Of a stretch of DNA of 9,075 bases, positions 5,589-9,075 are shown piece after piece. Made by a program: the position numbers and the translations under genes. Position 1 is the first letter of the stretch; each line of letters opens with the position of its first letter. The notes beneath the pieces were generated by a model. It saw nothing but the letters and a program-made list of their open reading frames with translations, did no database searches and was not told the DNA's origin. The DNA is from an uncultured Clostridia bacterium. GTDB taxonomy: Bacteria; Bacillota; Clostridia; Saccharofermentanales; DTU023. The stretch spans positions 1 to 9,075 of the forward strand of contig CAKZWV010000069.1 of NCBI GenBank assembly GCA_937922005.1. The letters run 5' to 3'.

Positions 5589-8201
5589 CTACTCCACCTC
5601 AGCCCCCTCTGGCTTCGCCAGCAACTTCTTGAAGGCTGCCAGGCCTAAAAGGTCATAGGGATTCCCTTCCAAATCATCGATCATGGCAGACAATTTTCCC
5701 TCGGTCGCCGCCATTTCCTGCTCCATGTCAAAGAAGGTGGTAGCGTACTTATCTAGGAGGGTCTGAAGACGACTTGCCAGCTGGTCAAGGATGTTGTCTG
5801 GCATCTGCAGAAGGCTTGTCATTAAGGGGTGAATCCATTTAGCTTCTAGAAGCTGATAGGCTTCTTCATCGGTTAGGCCTTCTATGATTTTCTTCGTTTT
5901 TGCCTCTAAGCTGGCCGTCTCGGTCTTGAGCTGGCGCTTCAGGTCTTTTTCCAAGTTGTTGAGGGCATCGACTTGTTCTAAAGTCCGGCAAAGGGCAGTA
6001 GCCGATTCGGAAGGATCCCCTTGAAGTTCTCTGATCTTCTTAGGAATATTTTTCATGATAAAAGCGTCGCAATTGTCATTCAGCTGTTCCTTGCAACTTT
6101 CCTTATCGTCTTCTGACATTTCTTCTAAAATGGCCTCTAGGTCGGAAGGAATCTCACCCAGCTTTCGCTCTAGGTCTTGTAATTGTAGATATTCGTCTTG
6201 TAATATGGTTCTTTGTACCAAATCAAAGGAAATAATGCGTCCCAGCCAACCTTCCTGAACTTCCTGATCCTTCCCCGCTCTCTTTTTCAGGACCAGGTTC
6301 GGATCCACCTTTTTCGTCGCTTCAAAGCCCTCCGTCTGCAGGACTTCAAGATCGATAGAGATATGTGCCCAATCATCATCTAAAAGCTGGAAGGCTTCAT
6401 AGGGATCGATAAGGGGGAAATCATGAAGAAGAGCAAAAAGCTTATCACTCAATAGGGCTTCCGTCTTGCTGAGGTGAATTTGATCCATCTTCTCAAGCAG
6501 TTCTTCCTTCAAAAAGCTCGGATAATGAGCCAAAGCCTCTGTAAATGCCTTCACAAAGGCCTCCACATCCGGATGGGTCTTAATCGCCTGCTTGACATCT
6601 TCAACGGCGAGGTCCATGTAAGGAAGGTCCCCATGCTTCTCATCAATTCGAGGGGTAAAGAGGGTCTCTTTGAGACCGGGGAAAGCTGACCAATAGGCCT
6701 GGAGCTTATCAAGTTCGGCCACAGGGATGCCTCCAAACATGGAGGCGTAGACGTCCCAATGCTCGGCCTCCTCTGATGAATCTACATAACGGGGAATATT
6801 AAGGTTATAGCCATTGCTGCGGATTTCCTCCCGGCTTACCGTGCGAGAGTACCCAGGTATCGTCGCCCGGTTGACAAAGGTATCGGTGATGCGCCGGATA
6901 TCCGAAGCCCTGAGCTTATTATTTTTTCCTTCTTTAATATAGCCCTGGGAGGCATCAATCATCAAAACATCCTGATTCTCACGTTTTTGCCGCAGAACCA
7001 TAATAATCGTAGGAATTCCAGTCCCAAAGAAAATATTGGCCGGTAAGCCAATAATCGCATCGATATGGTTCTGCTCGATGAGATTCGTCCGGATGGCCCC
7101 TTCTTCTCCACCCCGGAAGAGAACCCCATGGGGCAAGACAATGGTCATCAGTCCATCCGGTTTCAAATGATAGAGATCATGGAGCAAGAAGGCATAATCC
7201 GCCTTACCCCTGGGCGCAAGGCCAAAAGGCGCATAGCGGGGATCACTTTCCTTGTTCGTCGGGTCCCAAGTCTGGGAGTAAGGGGGATTGGAAACCACAG
7301 CATCTACATAAAGGGGTGAATAGGTCCGAACAGGATCCTGTTCATCAAAATATGGCCAATCTTCCTCCAGGGTATCTCCATTGCGGGTAGCGATATTGTC
7401 CGGCTCAATCCCCCGCATGACTAAGTTCATCCGAGTAAGATTATAGGTATTTTGTTTCAATTCTTGCGCATAATATTTGATATTATCTTTATCGGTCATA
7501 TACTTAGTCACGCTGCGACCGATGTTGATAAGGAGGGAACCAGACCCACTGGTAGGATCATAGATCATAATTTCCTTTTTCCCCCGCAGATGGCTGGCCA
7601 CAATCTCAGACATGAGCAAAGAAACTTCGTGGGGCGTGTAGAATTCCCCCGCCTTCTTCCCGGCATTAGCGGCAAAATTACTGATCAAATACTCGTAAAT
7701 AAAACCCAGAACATCGTAATCTTGCTTCCCATCCATCGGGATATCCTTAATGAGGGCAAGAAGGCCACTAATCGCCTTCGTCTGACTCCCTGAACTATCC
7801 CCAAGCTTAGATAAGCCAGTCTGCAAAGTCTCAAAAATCTTCCCAAATACTCCCCTATGCGTAGGAGATATCAAGCGTTCAAAGGCAGACAGGGCATCCC
7901 GCACGTTGGATACATCGAAGTCTTTCCCCATGGCAAGCCAGGTAGAAAAGAGATCCTTATAAGCAATAAAGTAGCCAATATTTCCCTGAATCCACTGGAC
8001 GGTCTCCGTATCTTCCTCTGACACAGTCTTGATCAGCTCGTCATCGTAGTCATTTGCCTTAAGGAACTGGATTTCCTTGTCTGAAAGATACTTGTAGAAA
8101 ATAAACCCAAGAATATAATCTTTATATTCATTCGCTTCGATTTTCGACCGCATCTGATTGGCCGAAGCCCAAATCTTTTGCGCCAACTGTTGCTTATTCA
8201 T
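5589..8201 (-). CDS. hsdM: Type I restriction-modification methyltransferase subunit M
   Basis: HsdM methylates adenine N6 within the HsdM2-HsdS complex. From ATG 8201 the protein has 870 residues. It has the HsdM N-terminal helical domain (about 1-150, MNKQQLAQKIWASANQMRS), GEFYTPHEVSLLMSEIV (185-201), SAM-binding motif I DPTSGSGSLL (215-224) and catalytic motif IV SNPPYS (304-309). Next come PHGVLFRGGEEG (357-368) and GYNLNIPRYV (464-473). The last roughly 390 residues form a long charged, coiled-coil-rich extension ending MIDDLEGNPYDLLGLAAFKKLL. Such 860-residue HsdM proteins are known in Gram-positive bacteria. I choose ATG 8201 because it has GGGAGG just upstream and a family-like N-terminus; an in-frame TTG at 8243 would add a glycine-rich leader. 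The catalytic motifs are intact. No hsdS lies in the window, so activity would need HsdS from elsewhere. It is the first gene of the operon. Confidence 0.95.
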   Translation of the reverse strand: MNKQQLAQKIWASANQMRSKIEANEYKDYILGFIFYKYLSDKEIQFLKANDYDDELIKTVSEEDTETVQWIQGNIGYFIAYKDLFSTWLAMGKDFDVSNVRDALSAFERLISPTHRGVFGKIFETLQTGLSKLGDSSGSQTKAISGLLALIKDIPMDGKQDYDVLGFIYEYLISNFAANAGKKAGEFYTPHEVSLLMSEIVASHLRGKKEIMIYDPTSGSGSLLINIGRSVTKYMTDKDNIKYYAQELKQNTYNLTRMNLVMRGIEPDNIATRNGDTLEEDWPYFDEQDPVRTYSPLYVDAVVSNPPYSQTWDPTNKESDPRYAPFGLAPRGKADYAFLLHDLYHLKPDGLMTIVLPHGVLFRGGEEGAIRTNLIEQNHIDAIIGLPANIFFGTGIPTIIMVLRQKRENQDVLMIDASQGYIKEGKNNKLRASDIRRITDTFVNRATIPGYSRTVSREEIRSNGYNLNIPRYVDSSEEAEHWDVYASMFGGIPVAELDKLQAYWSAFPGLKETLFTPRIDEKHGDLPYMDLAVEDVKQAIKTHPDVEAFVKAFTEALAHYPSFLKEELLEKMDQIHLSKTEALLSDKLFALLHDFPLIDPYEAFQLLDDDWAHISIDLEVLQTEGFEATKKVDPNLVLKKRAGKDQEVQEGWLGRIISFDLVQRTILQDEYLQLQDLERKLGEIPSDLEAILEEMSEDDKESCKEQLNDNCDAFIMKNIPKKIRELQGDPSESATALCRTLEQVDALNNLEKDLKRQLKTETASLEAKTKKIIEGLTDEEAYQLLEAKWIHPLMTSLLQMPDNILDQLASRLQTLLDKYATTFFDMEQEMAATEGKLSAMIDDLEGNPYDLLGLAAFKKLLAKPEGAEVE

Positions 8202-8406
8202 CTTGCCTCCCACTCCTTCTCGTCCAGCGAATCCCCCAGCCAACCCAGCCAGCCTAGGTCAGCCCCTTGGCGCAGCTCACCCACGGCTAGGTCCCCAGCG
8301 AATCCACAGTCCTACCGATCTCTGCCCCCTTCCGCAAATATTCCTGTCCCCAGATCCCACAACTTCCAAAGCTTGCAGCATCTGGCAGGAAGGCAGCAGA
8401 TACGTC
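8202..8406 (-). promoter_or_regulatory. Long G-rich leader of the hsdM transcript
   Basis: About 200 nt lie between the predicted start of transcription near 8406 and ATG 8201. The minus strand is G-rich, with several GGCTGG and CTGGGG copies. An 11-base direct repeat (ccagcgaatcc on the plus strand) occurs at 8224-8234 and 8295-8305. No known riboswitch, T-box or leader peptide motif is recognisable. The leader could fold strongly, but no defined structure can be supported by eye. Confidence 0.35.
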
Positions 8407-8412
8407 GTTGAA

Positions 8413-8440
8413 ATTATAGCAAATATCCCTATCCTTTGCA
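8413..8440 (-). promoter_or_regulatory. Likely promoter of the hsdM operon
   Basis: A perfect -10 hexamer TATAAT (8418-8413) is preceded by TGC (8421-8419), an extended -10. A weak -35 (TGCAAA, 8440-8435) stands 16 bases further upstream. It is the only strong promoter-like site between the terminator at 8569 and hsdM, and would drive hsdM through the NADAR gene and probably to the ZIP gene. Confidence 0.6.
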
Positions 8441-8568
8441 TGAAACCGTTAGGTCATATCCAAAGATAGCCGCCCTTGACATCCGTCCCGCTAGGTGTTG
8501 GGAATAGCCAACAGGCGTCGCCAAGATCGATGCCTGCCTAAAAACAGTCCTGTTCCTTGAAATGAAGT

Positions 8569-8612
8569 AAAAAAAAGGAGCCCGGGATTCCTCAAAAGAA
8601 GAATTCTCAGGC
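8569..8612 (-). terminator. Rho-independent terminator, minus strand
   Basis: On the minus strand GCCTG (8612-8608) pairs with CGGGC (8584-8580). Inside it, TTCTTC pairs with GAGGAA around a TTTT loop, with a single-base bulge and one mismatch between the two helices. CTCC and eight T residues (8576-8569) follow. It separates the upstream DNA-binding gene from the hsdM operon. Confidence 0.75.
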
Positions 8613-8650
8613 ATCAATTCTTTGTGATCTAGTCTTAGAGCTAGAGCCGG

Positions 8651-8664
8651 TTAGATCGATCTAA
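8651..8664. repeat. 14-bp perfect palindrome
   Basis: TTAGATCGATCTAA equals its own reverse complement. GATCTA at 8627-8632 can also pair with TAGATC in it. It lies between the upstream gene and its terminator. It could be an operator or part of the 3' untranslated fold; nothing identifies a regulator. Confidence 0.4.
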
Positions 8665-8692
8665 TTTGCATCAACATCTTATACATAACTCA

Positions 8693-8739
8693 TCTCCCGA
8701 ATATTGTATTATTTTCGGGAGAATTCTATTTTCTTTTTT
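8693..8739 (+). terminator. Hairpin with T-rich tail, plus-strand reading
   Basis: TCTCCCGAA (8693-8701) and TTCGGGAGA (8714-8722) form a perfect 9-bp stem with a 12-base loop. On the plus strand a T-rich tract (8723-8739, ending in six T) follows, as in a Rho-independent terminator. On the minus strand, downstream of the gene ending at 8744, no T tract follows. There it may only protect the 3' end. No plus-strand gene leading into it is visible. Confidence 0.5.
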
Positions 8740-8743
8740 AACT

Positions 8744-9075
8744 TTATTTGTTTACTTTCCAATATCCATCTTTAGCACTGCCTATATACTCGATTGTTTT
8801 TTCATCTGTGAGAATTTTTAAATCTCTTTCTATCGTGCTTACAGACACCAATAATATATGAGATAATTCAATTGTTGTTATGTTTGAATTTTCTTTCATA
8901 AGTTTCACTATCTTATTTCGTCTATCTTTTGGTTTTAACTTTTTACCGTCATTTTGACCTTCATTTTCACCCTCATTTTCCCCCTCGCTTTGACCGTCAT
9001 TTTGAGTGACATTTTGGGTGTCATAATTTAAATTCTTTAAAATTGTAGTAAATGAAGATTCTGTTGACTTAAACT
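8744..9075 (-). CDS. AlbA_2/RecG-like putative DNA-binding protein, C-terminal part (runs off right edge)
   Basis: About 110 C-terminal residues are visible and stop at TAA 8746-8744. The piece starts FKSTESSFTTILKNLNYDTQ, then has a low-complexity acidic linker of Asn-Asp/Glu-Gly units (NDGQSEGENEGENEGQNDG). It ends with a winged helix-turn-helix: DRRNKIVKLMKENSNITTIE, LSHILLVSVSTIERDLKIL and a wing ending IGSAKDGYWKVNK. This architecture matches the tail of AlbA_2 (divergent AAA_4, Schlafen-like) proteins, often annotated as ATP-binding or RecG-like transcriptional regulators. They are common in mobile and accessory regions. The gene is markedly A+T-rich (28 percent G+C in row 8821-8880 by hand count), unlike hsdM. 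The N-terminal domain is outside the window, so the family is inferred from the tail alone. Confidence 0.72.
   Translation of the reverse strand, partial: FKSTESSFTTILKNLNYDTQNVTQNDGQSEGENEGENEGQNDGKKLKPKDRRNKIVKLMKENSNITTIELSHILLVSVSTIERDLKILTDEKTIEYIGSAKDGYWKVNK

Noticed and set aside
8202..8243. TTG at 8243 as the hsdM start
   Set aside because: It adds a glycine-rich peptide unlike HsdM and has no good ribosome binding site. ATG 8201 gives the family-like MNKQQLAQKIW start.
8429..8617. A 62-residue minus-strand frame across the terminator
   Set aside because: Its first codons are the terminator hairpin itself, it has no ribosome binding site and the composition is not protein-like.
8569..8700. 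T-box or other amino-acid-responsive leader before hsdM
   Set aside because: The terminator lies upstream of the promoter at 8413, and no T-box sequence or specifier stem is visible.

Overview
The window looks like an accessory, partly decayed stretch of a low-to-mid G+C Gram-positive (Firmicutes-type) chromosome. The reasons are strong AGGAGG-type ribosome binding sites, a lipoprotein signal peptide, a long Gram-positive-style HsdM, an IS5-family insertion sequence and a GufA-type ZIP transporter. I cannot name a genus. Nearly all genes lie on the minus strand, so the window is described here from right to left, in the direction of transcription.

Right end (9075 to 8569): the C-terminal part of an A+T-rich AlbA_2/RecG-like DNA-binding protein with a winged-helix tail. 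It is followed by a 9-bp hairpin, a 14-bp perfect palindrome and a good minus-strand Rho-independent terminator. Then comes a promoter (extended -10 at 8413-8423) and a leader of about 200 nt.

Centre (8201 to 1810): one apparent minus-strand operon. It holds hsdM (870 aa), a DUF3990-like ADP-ribosyltransferase-fold protein with a TTG start, a 139-aa protein of unknown function, a NADAR-domain protein, an hsdR remnant that has lost its N-terminus and a central block of the motor, and a ZIP metal transporter. No hsdS is present. The three-gene cassette occupies the place between hsdM and hsdR where the specificity subunit is often found. DUF3990 belongs to the ADP-ribosyltransferase-like families, and NADAR proteins are known or proposed to remove ADP-ribose from nucleobases. 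The cassette is therefore a good candidate for an ADP-ribosylation toxin/antitoxin or anti-phage module inside a broken type I restriction-modification locus. This is the most interesting part of the window.

Left end (1810 to 1): a graveyard of gene pieces. It contains a short plus-strand remnant with a good ribosome binding site, a C-terminal fragment of an unrecognised protein coupled by an ATGA overlap to a frameshifted small immunity-like gene, and one end of an IS5-family element. The transposase reading frame of that element (D143 and D184 kept, the C-terminal catalytic part lost) runs without a stop into a lipoprotein signal peptide and a lipoprotein built of 35-residue repeats, which leaves the window at base 1.

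The 945-1022 and 1474-1741 stretches and the hsdM leader hold no gene I can support.
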